64,000 nucleotides of DNA from JACMNW01 sp031406155 (GTDB lineage Bacteria > Pseudomonadota > Alphaproteobacteria > Rhodobacterales > Rhodobacteraceae): assembly GCA_031406155.1 (NCBI GenBank), contig JANOGW010000058.1:1-64000 (forward strand), read 5' to 3'. Under the pieces are notes generated by a model. The model made no database searches, had not been told where the DNA came from, and saw only the letters and a program-made list of their open reading frames with translations. Below are positions 1 through 8,684 of the stretch, one piece after another. The position numbers and the translations under genes were made by a program. Within the stretch, counting starts at the first letter, position 1, and each line of letters begins with the position of its first letter.

Positions 1-715
1 CATCGAGGCTACCATGACCAAACTCGCCGCCGCCCGGAAAATTCAGTGTCAGCGTTTCGGGCAGCGATCGAGGCGGGCTACGGGATCGAACTGGATGTCC
101 AGTTGACCGCTGACGGACAGGCCATGGTTTTCCACGATGAAACGCTTGATCGGATGGTTGGGAGAACGGGCGCGGTGGTGGTGCGTACTGCCGCCGAGCT
201 TGGGGCAATGGGGCTGGTAGACAGCGATGATCTGATCCCCACGCTGTCGCAGGTGCTGGGCCTGGTGGCGGGCAAAGTGCCGCTGCTGATCGAGATGAAG
301 GATCAATTCGATACGGCGGGTAAGTTGGCGGCCGCGACCGCCAAGGCGCTTGCCAGCTATGCTGGCCCGGTTGCGGTAATGTCATTCAACCCGCAATGCG
401 TTGCCGAAATGGCAACACTTGCCCCCACCATCGCGCGCGGGCTGACGACAGAACGGTTCGACTACGACGATTGGGTGGCGCTGCCACATAGCGTCTGTGA
501 CCGGCTGCGTGAAATACCCCGATTACGACGCAACGCTCTCAAGCTTTATCTCGCACCGCGCCGCAGATCTGGCATATCCGCGTGTGGCAGAGTTGAAGGC
601 CAAAGGTGCCGCTATCCTGTGCTGGACCATCCGTTCGCCACAGGCCGAGGCAAACGCCCGCCAAATTGCGGATAACATCACCTTCGAAGGGTATCATGCC
701 TCTCTTGGCGCTTGA
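1..715 (+). pseudogene. Glycerophosphodiester phosphodiesterase, 5'-truncated by window edge and frameshifted
   Basis: The frame is open from base 1 and begins with HRG, the start of the conserved GDPD motif carrying a catalytic histidine. It continues through PENSVSAF, the IELDVQ metal-binding glutamate/aspartate motif and VFHDETLDR, so the true start lies before the window. After REIP the reading frame is lost. The family C-terminus (FISH, then LCWTIRSP, then the ITFEGY ending) resumes one base out of register and stops at 713-715. The switch point is the C4 run at 517-520, where three Cs would restore one frame. The enzyme would hydrolyse glycerophosphodiesters to glycerol-3-phosphate and an alcohol. 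It may be a real single-base mutation or a homopolymer sequencing error. Confidence 0.8.
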
Positions 716-905
716 CCAAAGGCAGATTGAAGCCAGTTTCTGAGTGCAGGCTTCGTTTCTGCACAAATATCCTCGGGGGTGATCAGTGATGAAAAGACCG
801 TCCAATGGAGGGTTCTCACGAAGAACGCGCGGCCTTTGGTCGGGCTTGGGCGGGCTGAAAGCCCTCCGGCTACCTCGAAAATTTATCCGGCAGTGACACC
901 ACGCG

Positions 906-2078
906 ATGCTAGAAACTGAAGTCTCAGTCCTGACCAGCCTCGCGGATGTCGCGGCCACCGACTGGGATGCCGTTGCTTGCCCTGAGGCGGCGGTTGGCAG
1001 ACCGATTGACCCGTTCACAACCCACCGGTTCTTGCTGGCGCTGGATCGGTCGGGGTCTACTGGCCGGGGCACAGGCTGGCAGCCCCGCCCTTTGGTCGCG
1101 CGGATGGATGGGCAGATGATCGCGGCGGCACCGCTTTATGCCAAGGGCCACAGCCAGGGCGAATACATCTTCGATCACAACTGGGCGCAGGCTTACGAAA
1201 ACGCGGGCGGGCGTTACTATCCAAAATTGCAGATGGCCGTACCATTCACCCCCGCCACTGGCCGCCGCTTTCTGACCGCGCCGGGACATACCGATGATGG
1301 CCGGGCAGCCTTGTTGCAGGGCGCGCTGCAACTGGCGGCCCAGAACCATATCTCATCCCTGCACATCACCTTTTGCACCGAAGACGAAGCACAAGCGGGC
1401 GAGGCACTCGGGCTGATGCACCGTACCACACAGCAATTTCACTGGGAAAACCGGGATTACCCAGATTTCCAAGCGTTTCTTGCCGATCTGTCATCGCGCA
1501 AACGCAAATCCATCCGCAAGGAACGTGAGACGGCAAATGCGTTTGGCGGCACGATCCAGATGCTGACCGGCGATCAGATCGAACCGCGCCATTGGGATGC
1601 GTTCTGGCGGTTCTATCAGGATACCGGATCGCGCAAATGGGGCACGCCCTATCTGACCCGCGCGGCATTTGACGAGTTGCACGCCACCATGCGGGGCGAC
1701 ATGCTGCTGATATTGGCGGAACGCGGCGGCAGGCCGGTTGCCGGCGCGCTGAACTTCATCGGACGCGATACACTGTTTGGCCGCTACTGGGGCTGCGTGG
1801 AAGATCACCCCTGTCTGCATTTCGAACTGTGCTATTATCGCGCCATCGACTGGGCCATCGCGAACGGCCTGCAGCGGGTCGAGGCCGGGGCGCAGGGCGA
1901 ACATAAATTGGCGCGGGGCTACTTGCCGACGCCGGTCCATTCACTGCACTGGATCGCCGATCCCGGCTTTGCCAAAGCCGTGGCACGGTATCTGCGCGCC
2001 GAAGCCGCCGCCGTGATGGAGGAAATCGAAGTACTGACCGCCTATGGCCCGTTTCGCAGGCTGCATTCCGAAGACTGA
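906..2078 (+). CDS. FemAB-like / GNAT-family N-acyltransferase (COG3146 type)
   Basis: This 390-residue protein resembles the FemAB-like GNAT family (former DUF482, COG3146), whose members are often annotated as peptidoglycan-biosynthesis proteins without direct evidence. Visible hallmarks are PLYAKGHSQGEY-type and FDHNWAQAYE segments near residues 80-100, a basic SSRKRKSIRKER stretch in the middle, and a C-terminal EAGAQGEHKLARGY motif. No signal peptide or membrane segment is seen, so it is probably cytoplasmic. It lies 15 bp ahead of phhB and may be cotranscribed with it. Start at ATG 906 is the first plausible one; the Shine-Dalgarno is weak. The family assignment is fairly secure, the substrate unknown. 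Confidence 0.75.
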   Translation: MLETEVSVLTSLADVAATDWDAVACPEAAVGRPIDPFTTHRFLLALDRSGSTGRGTGWQPRPLVARMDGQMIAAAPLYAKGHSQGEYIFDHNWAQAYENAGGRYYPKLQMAVPFTPATGRRFLTAPGHTDDGRAALLQGALQLAAQNHISSLHITFCTEDEAQAGEALGLMHRTTQQFHWENRDYPDFQAFLADLSSRKRKSIRKERETANAFGGTIQMLTGDQIEPRHWDAFWRFYQDTGSRKWGTPYLTRAAFDELHATMRGDMLLILAERGGRPVAGALNFIGRDTLFGRYWGCVEDHPCLHFELCYYRAIDWAIANGLQRVEAGAQGEHKLARGYLPTPVHSLHWIADPGFAKAVARYLRAEAAAVMEEIEVLTAYGPFRRLHSED

Positions 2079-2093
2079 TTGAAGGATCACAAG

Positions 2094-2456
2094 ATGGCAG
2101 ACCTACTGACCGAACCCGCACGAACCGAACATTTGCCTGCATTGGGCAAAACCGGCTGGGGCGCTGTGCCAGACCGTGATGCGCTGCGCAAGGTGTGGAA
2201 GTTCAAGAATTTCTCGGAAGCATGGGGGTTCATGACCCGCGCGGCGCTGGCGGCGGAAAAGCTGAACCACCATCCGGAATGGTCGAACGTTTACAATGTG
2301 GTGGACGTGACCCTAAGCACCCATGATTGCCACGGCCTTAGCCAGCTGGACCTTGATCTTGCCCGCAAGATGGATGCGATGGCGGGTGACGCAGCGGTGC
2401 AGACGGACCATTCGTTGCCGATTGAAAGTCTGTGCCAGATTGCCGCGAAGAAATAG
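2094..2456 (+). CDS. phhB: 4a-hydroxytetrahydrobiopterin dehydratase (pterin-4a-carbinolamine dehydratase)
   Basis: A 120-residue protein of normal family length. The signature NHHPEW followed by SNVYN and the downstream STHDCHGLSQLD segment is the pterin-binding/catalytic region with its histidines. It would recycle the 4a-carbinolamine form of tetrahydrobiopterin by dehydration (EC 4.2.1.96); family members also act as accessory factors for molybdopterin-type or folate pathways. The frame is open from TTG 2079, but ATG 2094 is chosen because GAAGGA at 2081-2086 lies at proper spacing. It probably shares a transcript with the upstream FemAB-like gene and ends at a GC-rich hairpin shared with the convergent peroxiredoxin gene. 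Confidence 0.88.
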   Translation: MADLLTEPARTEHLPALGKTGWGAVPDRDALRKVWKFKNFSEAWGFMTRAALAAEKLNHHPEWSNVYNVVDVTLSTHDCHGLSQLDLDLARKMDAMAGDAAVQTDHSLPIESLCQIAAKK

Positions 2457-2482
2457 GGGGCCATAGGCCACACTTGGCCCCC
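2456..2482. terminator. Bidirectional hairpin between phhB and the peroxiredoxin gene
   Basis: GGGGGCCA (2456-2463) pairs with TGGCCCCC (2475-2482) across an 11-base loop, between two convergent genes. On the minus strand it is followed by a T-rich stretch, so it may mainly serve the peroxiredoxin transcript. No long U-tract is present on the plus strand. Confidence 0.55.
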
Positions 2483-2492
2483 AATCGCTAAA

Positions 2493-2978
2493 TCACATCA
2501 CCGCCAGCAGCGCCTCACCGGTCGAGACATTACAGACCCCGGGCTCGTCGATATTGGCTTTTGTGACAACGCCGTTATCAAGAACCAAGGCATAGCGATT
2601 CGACCGGCCGATCAAGCCAATCGGCGGGGCGGTAAATTCCATCTTCAGGGCACGGGTGAATGACCCATCGGCATCGCCCAGATTGGTAATTCCGGCGGCT
2701 ATCGCCCCGGTGGATTCGCCCCATGCCTTCAGCACAAAGGGATCATTGACCGAGATGCAGATGATTTCCTCTACGCCCTTGGCGCGAAACGCATCTGCGG
2801 TGCGGATGAAACTTGGAACATGCGCTGTGGAGCACGTCCCGGTAAAGGCACCCGGCAAGGCGAAAACGACGACCTTGCGGCCTTTCAGCTTGGAATGCAG
2901 CGAAACCGTCTCTGGGCCATCCGCGCCAAAATGCGCCAGGTTTGTTTCTGGCAAAGTGCCGCCAACAGAAATCGTCAT
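2493..2978 (-). CDS. Peroxiredoxin (Prx5/AhpC-TSA redoxin family)
   Basis: A 161-residue cytoplasmic thiol peroxidase. PGAFTGTCS around residues 42-50 contains the peroxidatic cysteine (Cys49) in the Prx5-type context. Further cysteines occur in IICIS (about residue 74) and near the C-terminus in EPGVCNV, candidates for the resolving cysteine. It reduces H2O2 and organic peroxides using glutaredoxin or thioredoxin. Length and motif order match the Prx5 family. It is convergent with phhB and divergent from the ferredoxin reductase gene, 79 bp away, so both promoters lie in 2979-3057. Confidence 0.9.
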   Translation of the reverse strand: MTISVGGTLPETNLAHFGADGPETVSLHSKLKGRKVVVFALPGAFTGTCSTAHVPSFIRTADAFRAKGVEEIICISVNDPFVLKAWGESTGAIAAGITNLGDADGSFTRALKMEFTAPPIGLIGRSNRYALVLDNGVVTKANIDEPGVCNVSTGEALLAVM

Positions 2979-3057
2979 GGGGCTATCCCTCTCGCGTTGC
3001 GTTTATCTCTGACAGGGATATAGGCTTCGACGCGGTGATCACCAGAGGGAACGAAGC

Positions 3058-4263
3058 ATGAGCCATATTGTTGTGATCGGTGCCGGTCAGGCCGGGGCGG
3101 CATTAGTGGCGAAGCTGCGCAGTTCCGGCCAAGACGGGCAGATCACCCTGATCGGCGAAGAACCAGCCCCGCCCTATCAACGCCCGCCGCTATCCAAAGC
3201 CTATCTGATGGGCGAGATGCAGGAAGAACGGCTTTATCTGCGGTCGCCTGAGTTTTACGCGAACAACAATATCACGCTGCGGCTGGGGCAAAAGGTGACG
3301 GCGATTGATCCTGCGGCCAAGGCTATTTCCCTTGGGGCAGAGACGCTTCACTATGATCAGCTTGCGTTGACGACCGGGTCGGTGCCGCGCCGTCTGCCCA
3401 GCGCGATTGGTGGCGATCTGGGTGGGGTTTACACCGTGCGCAGCCTTGCCGATGTGGATGCAATGCGGCCGGAATTTGTGACCGGTCGCCGGGTGGTGAT
3501 TATCGGCGGCGGGTATATCGGGCTGGAGGCGGCGGCGGTTGCCTCAAAACTGGGGCTTGAGGTGACCGTGGTGGAAATGGCACCGCGTATTTTGCAGCGG
3601 GTGGCGGCACCGGAAACATCGGACTATTTCCGCACGCTACATGCGGCGCATGGGGTGAGCGTGCTTGAAGGGGTCGGGGTGGAACGCTTGCTGGGCGATG
3701 GGCATGTCAGCGGTGCGCGTCTGACGGATGGGCGTGAATTGGCGGCGGATTTCGTGATTGCGGGTGTTGGGATCATGCCGGCGACGGCACTGGCCGAAAT
3801 GGCGGGGCTTGTTATCGAAAATGGCATCAGGACCAACCCACATGGCCAGACGTCCGACCCCAACATCTGGGCGGCGGGCGATTGTGCCTCATTCCCGTGG
3901 CAGGGCGGGCAGTTGCGGCTGGAATCCGTGCAAAACGCGATTGATCAGGCGGAATTGGTGGCGGCAAACATGTTGGGTGCGGGCAAGGATTACCAGCCGA
4001 CGCCTTGGTTCTGGTCGGATCAATACGACTGCAAGCTGCAGATCGCCGGGCTGAATACCGGCTATGATCACATCGTCACGCGTGGACCGGAGGGCGAGGC
4101 GATGTCGTTTTGGTATTTCAAGGGCGATCAGTTGCTGGCGATTGATGCGATGAATGACCCGCGCGCCTATATGGTCGGCAAACGGCTGCTGGAAATGGGG
4201 CGCACGGTCGATCCGGCGGCCATTCGCAACCCCGAGACCGTGTTGAAGGCGCTGTTGAAGTAA
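3058..4263 (+). CDS. FAD-dependent NAD(P)H:ferredoxin-type reductase (putidaredoxin/rhodocoxin reductase-like)
   Basis: A 401-residue flavoprotein. GAGQAGAALV near the N-terminus binds the FAD ADP moiety, GGGYIGLEAAAV around residues 148-159 is the NAD(P)H Rossmann motif, and WAAGDCASFP is the second FAD-contact motif. The PPYQRPPLSKAYL segment and the C-terminal WFWSDQYDCKLQIAG motif are typical of reductases supplying electrons to ferredoxins for P450s or dioxygenases. No electron acceptor is encoded next to it, so the partner is unknown. Its stop overlaps the rsmD start by one base (TAATG), implying translational coupling. Confidence 0.85.
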   Translation: MSHIVVIGAGQAGAALVAKLRSSGQDGQITLIGEEPAPPYQRPPLSKAYLMGEMQEERLYLRSPEFYANNNITLRLGQKVTAIDPAAKAISLGAETLHYDQLALTTGSVPRRLPSAIGGDLGGVYTVRSLADVDAMRPEFVTGRRVVIIGGGYIGLEAAAVASKLGLEVTVVEMAPRILQRVAAPETSDYFRTLHAAHGVSVLEGVGVERLLGDGHVSGARLTDGRELAADFVIAGVGIMPATALAEMAGLVIENGIRTNPHGQTSDPNIWAAGDCASFPWQGGQLRLESVQNAIDQAELVAANMLGAGKDYQPTPWFWSDQYDCKLQIAGLNTGYDHIVTRGPEGEAMSFWYFKGDQLLAIDAMNDPRAYMVGKRLLEMGRTVDPAAIRNPETVLKALLK

Positions 4264-4835
4264 TGCGCATTATTGGCGGGCGCGCGCGCGGGCTGCACCT
4301 TGCCCCTGTTGGCGATGGCGACGCGGCCAAGCATCTGCGACCGACGTCAGACCGGGTGCGCGAGGCGATTTTCAACCTGCTGATCAACGGCAAGGTGGCG
4401 CAAAACGGCGATCCGGTGACGGGCGCGCGGGTTCTTGATCTGTTTGCGGGCACTGGGGCGTTGGGGCTGGAGGCACTGTCGCGCGGGGCGGCGTTTGCCA
4501 CCTTTGTCGACGATGGCATGGTGGCGCGCGCCCTGATCAAGCGCAACATTGAACTGATGCGCGCCGGGACGCAGACCAGCTTTTTGCCCGCTAACGCCAC
4601 GGCGCTGCTGCCCAATCGCGGCGCTGCGTTCGATCTGGTTTTCCTCGACCCGCCTTATGGCAAATCGCTTGGCCAGGCCGCCCTTGCATCCTGCGTCGCC
4701 GGCAAATGGCTTGCCCCTAACGCATTGATTGTTTGGGAAGAAGGCGCGGCGCCCGTTGCCCCGCTGGGCTTTGCCATGCTGGATCAACGCAAATACGGCG
4801 ATACGTTCGTCAGCATGATGCGAGTGCAGGAATGA
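4263..4835 (+). CDS. rsmD: 16S rRNA (guanine(966)-N2)-methyltransferase RsmD
   Basis: A 190-residue SAM-dependent methyltransferase. It starts with the family-typical MRIIGG(R)ARG. RPTSDRVREAIFN follows, then the SAM-binding loop VLDLFAGTGALGLEALSRG, and the catalytic-type VFLDPPYGK (DPPY). It methylates G966 of 16S rRNA. Both ends overlap neighbours: TAATG with the reductase upstream and ATGA with the HAD gene downstream, so the three genes form one coupled operon. Confidence 0.92.
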   Translation: MRIIGGRARGLHLAPVGDGDAAKHLRPTSDRVREAIFNLLINGKVAQNGDPVTGARVLDLFAGTGALGLEALSRGAAFATFVDDGMVARALIKRNIELMRAGTQTSFLPANATALLPNRGAAFDLVFLDPPYGKSLGQAALASCVAGKWLAPNALIVWEEGAAPVAPLGFAMLDQRKYGDTFVSMMRVQE

Positions 4836-5479
4836 CGCCCAATGCAGTGATTTTCGATTGTGACGGCGTGATCGTGGACAGCGAAGGGCCGACGTTCGCC
4901 TTGCTGTCAGAGGATTTCGCGATGCATGGCTTGCTGCTGACCCCGGATCTGATTGCGCGGGATTTCACCGGCGGCACGATGGCGGGCGTGGCCGATATGG
5001 CACGGGCACGGGGTGCCGACTTGCCAGCCAGTTGGGTCAATGATTTCTATGAAAAGCTCTATGCCCATCTGGCGTTGGGCACGCCGCTGGTGCCCGGCAT
5101 TCTTGGAGTGCTTGACCGGCTTGATGCGCTCTCCATTCCCTATGCGGTAGGATCGAACGGGTCTGACCGCAAGATGCTTGTGACGCTTGGCCAGCACCAC
5201 GGCCTGATCGCGCGGTTTCAGGGGCGCTTGTTCTCGGGCCAGACGCTGGGTGCGCCAAAACCGGCGCCCGATGTGTATCTGCATGCGGCCAGATCACTGC
5301 AAACAGCACCGTCGCACTGCGTCGTGGTGGAAGACAGCCCGACCGGGGCAAAGGCGGCGCGGGCAGCTGGCATCCGGTGCCTGGGATACGCAGCCCTCGG
5401 GCACGCCGATGCTTTGCGCGACGCGGGGGCGGAAGTATTCCTTGATATGGCAGATTTGCCGGGCTTGCTCGGGCTGTAA
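4832..5479 (+). CDS. HAD-superfamily phosphatase (beta-phosphoglucomutase/CbbY-like)
   Basis: A 215-residue HAD hydrolase. Motif I is FDCDGVIVDSE with nucleophile Asp9 and Asp11; motif II VGSNGS; motif III includes the lysine of GAPKPAPDVY; motif IV is VVEDSPTGAKAA. The helical cap lies between motifs I and II, as in the phosphoglycolate phosphatase/beta-phosphoglucomutase group. The substrate cannot be told from sequence. ATG 4832 is chosen because it forms an ATGA overlap with rsmD and gives the canonical N-terminus; the frame remains open further upstream inside rsmD. It ends two bases before the convergent hydrolase gene's stop. Confidence 0.87.
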   Translation: MTPNAVIFDCDGVIVDSEGPTFALLSEDFAMHGLLLTPDLIARDFTGGTMAGVADMARARGADLPASWVNDFYEKLYAHLALGTPLVPGILGVLDRLDALSIPYAVGSNGSDRKMLVTLGQHHGLIARFQGRLFSGQTLGAPKPAPDVYLHAARSLQTAPSHCVVVEDSPTGAKAARAAGIRCLGYAALGHADALRDAGAEVFLDMADLPGLLGL

Positions 5480-5481
5480 GT

Positions 5482-6981
5482 TCAGGCCGCAAACATCGGG
5501 AAGGTCACGGCAAGAGCCCAAGCCAGAAACAGCCCCAACCCCGCTCCTGACGCCGCCGGCCGCCACGTGGCGCGGCCGATCCAGCCGCCGATCATGCCGA
5601 ACAGAAGGAAGAAAAGCAGAATGATCGGCAGGATGACGATCAAGAAGAACAGCCTCTCAAAATCCAGCGCAACGGCCAGCCCGAGCGATGCAAGGGCCAG
5701 CCCTCGTACCGTGACTACCCGCCACAAGGGCGCGCGTCCGCCTTCCGTCAGCATGCCGTCGACCAACATTAAAGGCACGGCACCCGCCGCCATTGCCAGG
5801 CCAACGGGTATCCGCCCGGCGACGGGAACGAATGACGCAACATAGCGGTCAAGTACCCCGCCGAACACCACGATCCCGAGCAGGGCGACAGGCACTGCCA
5901 GCGCCACCGTCATCAGCGCGCCACCCCGTCGCAACCCGCCAAGCGCTGCTGCCAGCACCAACGCCAGCGCACCGAACAGCGCAAAATGCACAGCCAGATA
6001 GTCGGCCACCAGAACTGGCAGAAACCGCACATCCAGCGGCCATAGAACAAGCGGTGTTGCAATGGCAGGGATGAGTATCGCCGCCAGAAACTTGCCGCGC
6101 GGCATTTGCAGCGGCGGCACATCGGCCCGGAACCTGCGCAGCGCCCCGGCCAAGGGCCAGCCCAGAGCCACGACCGACACCAGCAGAAGGGCAACCCAGC
6201 CACCCCGTGCGGGCACATCACCCGTGCCGTTTCGCCCGAAACCTGCATTCAGCCAATCGCGCGCTTCGGTCAGTGTCGTGCGGGAATAGAGCACACCGAC
6301 ATGCTCCACCTGCGGGGCCAGTACTGCACGCCGACCCGTGCCTTGTGCCGCGTCCCCGACGGTTTGCCCAAGCTGCGCCGACGGATCGGTAAGTCGCACT
6401 GCCCTTTCAGCCGCTGCTGCAAGCGGGCCTTCCCATGCGCCGGTGACCACCAGCAGATTGCGGGGCTGATCCTTTGTTACCGCCCGCGAAAACATCGAAA
6501 CGGCCACCACCGCGCCGACCCTTGGGTCGCGCACCGCCTGACGCACCACAACGTCCGAGGCCATCGAATGGCCCAGAAGTGCCAGCCGTCCATCCGCCCC
6601 CGGCAAGGCCAGCGCCGCATCGGACACGCGGGCCATCTCATCCATCAGCACCTGCGTGGTGCCGGTGATCACGCTGACATCGCCGGACATCGGCACCGGG
6701 TTGTGGCCATGCCCCAGAAGATCGTAGTTGACCACGATATAGCCCGCGCGCGCCAGCGTCAGCGCGAAGCCTTCCATCAGGGGGCGCGATCCGGCGAACC
6801 CGTGAGCAACGACAACAACTGGGGCCGATGTGACACCGGGCAGGCGGGTGATCGTCGCCGGCGTCGTGCCCACCGAAAGTGATGTAATCTCCAGCCCCGC
6901 GCGCGCAGCCTCCAGCCGCCAGACCGACACCAACGCCACCATCAGGGCAACTGCCAGCACCGCCCAGCGCAGGCGGTTCAT
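5482..6981 (-). CDS. Alpha/beta-hydrolase fused to a multi-pass membrane domain
   Basis: A 499-residue protein with an N-terminal membrane anchor or signal (RLRWAVLAVALMVALVSVW) and then an alpha/beta-hydrolase domain (about residues 45-250). The hydrolase shows VVVAHGFAGSR (oxyanion-hole region), NYDLLGHG and the nucleophile elbow LLGHSMAS. Catalytic histidine candidates are near VEHVGVLY. The C-terminal half (about 260-499) is strongly hydrophobic with at least six likely transmembrane helices and no recognised motif. The hydrolase domain would face the periplasm if the first helix is an uncleaved anchor. ATG 6981 overlaps the stop of map (ATGA), so it is coupled to map. Function unknown. 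Confidence 0.72.
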   Translation of the reverse strand: MNRLRWAVLAVALMVALVSVWRLEAARAGLEITSLSVGTTPATITRLPGVTSAPVVVVAHGFAGSRPLMEGFALTLARAGYIVVNYDLLGHGHNPVPMSGDVSVITGTTQVLMDEMARVSDAALALPGADGRLALLGHSMASDVVVRQAVRDPRVGAVVAVSMFSRAVTKDQPRNLLVVTGAWEGPLAAAAERAVRLTDPSAQLGQTVGDAAQGTGRRAVLAPQVEHVGVLYSRTTLTEARDWLNAGFGRNGTGDVPARGGWVALLLVSVVALGWPLAGALRRFRADVPPLQMPRGKFLAAILIPAIATPLVLWPLDVRFLPVLVADYLAVHFALFGALALVLAAALGGLRRGGALMTVALAVPVALLGIVVFGGVLDRYVASFVPVAGRIPVGLAMAAGAVPLMLVDGMLTEGGRAPLWRVVTVRGLALASLGLAVALDFERLFFLIVILPIILLFFLLFGMIGGWIGRATWRPAASGAGLGLFLAWALAVTFPMFAA

Positions 6982-7802
6982 GCAAAACCGCCCCATGTCG
7001 GGCAGAACCTGCCGGCGGGCGACAGAGTGAAGATCTCGCATCCCGTTGCCGTTACGCCAACCGAATGTTCGAACTGCGCCGATAGCGATTTATCGCGGGT
7101 CACAGCCGTCCAGTCATCGGCCAGAACTTTGGTTTCGGGCCGCCCCAGATTTACCATCGGCTCGATGGTGAAAAACATACCCTCTTCCAGCACAGCCGCG
7201 GTTCCGGCGCGCCCGTAGTGCAGCACGTTTGGCGGGGCATGGAACACGCGGCCAAGACCGTGACCGCAGAAATCGCGCACCACGGACATGCGGTCGGCCT
7301 CGACATAGCTTTGAATGGCGTGGCCAATATCGCCGAACGTATTGCCCGGCTTGACCGCCGCGATCCCGCGCATCAGCGCCTCATGCGTTACCTCGATCAG
7401 ACGGCCCGCCTTGCGTGGCAGATTGCCGGCTACGTACATCCGGCTGGTGTCGCCAAACCAGCCGTCCACGATCACCGTCACATCGATATTCGCGATGTCG
7501 CCATCGGCCAGGACCTTGGGCCCCGGAATGCCATGGCACACCACGTGGTTCACCGAAATGCACGAGGCATGCCGATAGCCCTTGTAGCCAATGGTGGCCG
7601 ATGTGGCGCCGAGCCGGTCAACCTCGGCCCGGATATAGTCATCCAGCGCCGCCGTGGTCACGCCGACCTGCACCAGATCCGCAACGCCATCCAGAATTTC
7701 CGCCGCCATCCGCCCAGCAACACGCATGCCAGCGAAATCCGCATCCTCGTGAATGCGAATGCCGTCCCTTGTGATGCGCGCGCGCGTATGGTCCAACGGC
7801 AC
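6978..7802 (-). CDS. map: Methionine aminopeptidase, type I
   Basis: A 274-residue enzyme that removes the initiator methionine from new proteins. Metal ligands are seen in order: Asp in NIDVTVIVDG, Asp in GDTSRMY, His in the GHGLGRVFH segment, Glu in FTIEPMVN and Glu in QFEHSVGV. GYKGYRHASCISVNHVVCHG is the typical substrate-pocket strand with its histidine. It starts at GTG 7802 behind GAGGA. A short C-terminal extension beyond the catalytic core ends in an overlap with the membrane hydrolase gene downstream. Confidence 0.93.
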   Translation of the reverse strand: MPLDHTRARITRDGIRIHEDADFAGMRVAGRMAAEILDGVADLVQVGVTTAALDDYIRAEVDRLGATSATIGYKGYRHASCISVNHVVCHGIPGPKVLADGDIANIDVTVIVDGWFGDTSRMYVAGNLPRKAGRLIEVTHEALMRGIAAVKPGNTFGDIGHAIQSYVEADRMSVVRDFCGHGLGRVFHAPPNVLHYGRAGTAAVLEEGMFFTIEPMVNLGRPETKVLADDWTAVTRDKSLSAQFEHSVGVTATGCEIFTLSPAGRFCPTWGGFA

Positions 7803-7958
7803 TTTCCTCTTGGCTGTCCTTTCGATTAATAAGTGGCTTGCCGCCCATTTGCCAGCCCTCGCTGAAATCAGATCACGGCAAAGTCAACCGGGCCCAAGGG
7901 GCTTTGAAAGCTTGGCCGTGGTCCCTATGCTGCCGCCAGTTCACCAAAGGAGCCGGAA
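7803..7958. promoter_or_regulatory. Divergent promoter region, map / CinA-type gene
   Basis: This 156-bp non-coding gap separates two divergently transcribed genes and must hold both promoters. No clear operator or hairpin was seen. A good Shine-Dalgarno (AAAGGAG at 7946-7952) precedes the TTG start at 7959. Confidence 0.5.
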
Positions 7959-8684
7959 TTGCCCAATCCCACCGCCGCCATGCTGGTCATCGGAGACGAG
8001 ATCCTGTCAGGGCGCACCCGCGACGCCAATATGTATCATCTCGCCGGGCAGTTGACCGATATCGGCATCGTGTTGAAAGAGGTGCGCGTGGTGTCGGATG
8101 ACAGTGCGGCCATCACCGCCGCCGTCAATGACCTGCGGACGCGGTACGGTACTGTGTTCACGTCGGGCGGCATCGGCCCCACGCATGATGACATCACGGC
8201 GGATGCGATTGCGCAGGCCTTTGGGGTGCGGATAGCCATTCGCGCCGATGCGCGCGCGCTGTTGCAAGCCCATTACGACCGTTTGGGGGTAGAGTTCAAT
8301 GCCGCGCGCCAACGCATGGCGCGCATTCCCGATGGTGCGGCGCTGATCGACAATCCGGTTTCTGTGGCACCCGGTTTCAGCCTTGAAAACGTGCATGTGA
8401 TGGCCGGGGTGCCAAACATCTTTCAGGCGATGCTGGCCTCCGTCCTGCCGGCCCTGACCGGCGGGCAACCGTTGCTGAGCCAATCCTTGCGGGTTAATCG
8501 GGCCGAGGGCGACATCGCCGAACCCTTTGCTGCCCTTGCCGCCGAATATCCCGATCTGTCGATGGGGTCGTACCCGTTCATCGTGAATGGCGTCTTTGGG
8601 ACCAATCTGGTGATACGCGGCACCGATGCTGCCCGTTTGCAGGCAGCGATGGCGGGCCTGACCGCGCTGTTAGACGCGCCATGA
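7959..8684 (+). CDS. CinA-type molybdopterin-binding (MoCF) domain protein
   Basis: A 241-residue protein corresponding to the N-terminal domain of CinA, without the C-terminal nicotinamide-nucleotide amidase domain. VIGDEILSGRTRDANM and TSGGIGPTHDDITADAIA are the conserved MoaB/MogA-like fold motifs. Stand-alone proteins of this size are common in alphaproteobacteria; some are suggested ADP-ribose/CoA pyrophosphatases, but the role here is unknown. The start is TTG 7959, supported by AAAGGAG six to seven bases upstream and by the conserved N-terminal PTAAMLVIG; the next in-frame ATG (7980) lies too deep. It overlaps the GNAT gene by ATGA. Confidence 0.85.
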   Translation: MPNPTAAMLVIGDEILSGRTRDANMYHLAGQLTDIGIVLKEVRVVSDDSAAITAAVNDLRTRYGTVFTSGGIGPTHDDITADAIAQAFGVRIAIRADARALLQAHYDRLGVEFNAARQRMARIPDGAALIDNPVSVAPGFSLENVHVMAGVPNIFQAMLASVLPALTGGQPLLSQSLRVNRAEGDIAEPFAALAAEYPDLSMGSYPFIVNGVFGTNLVIRGTDAARLQAAMAGLTALLDAP

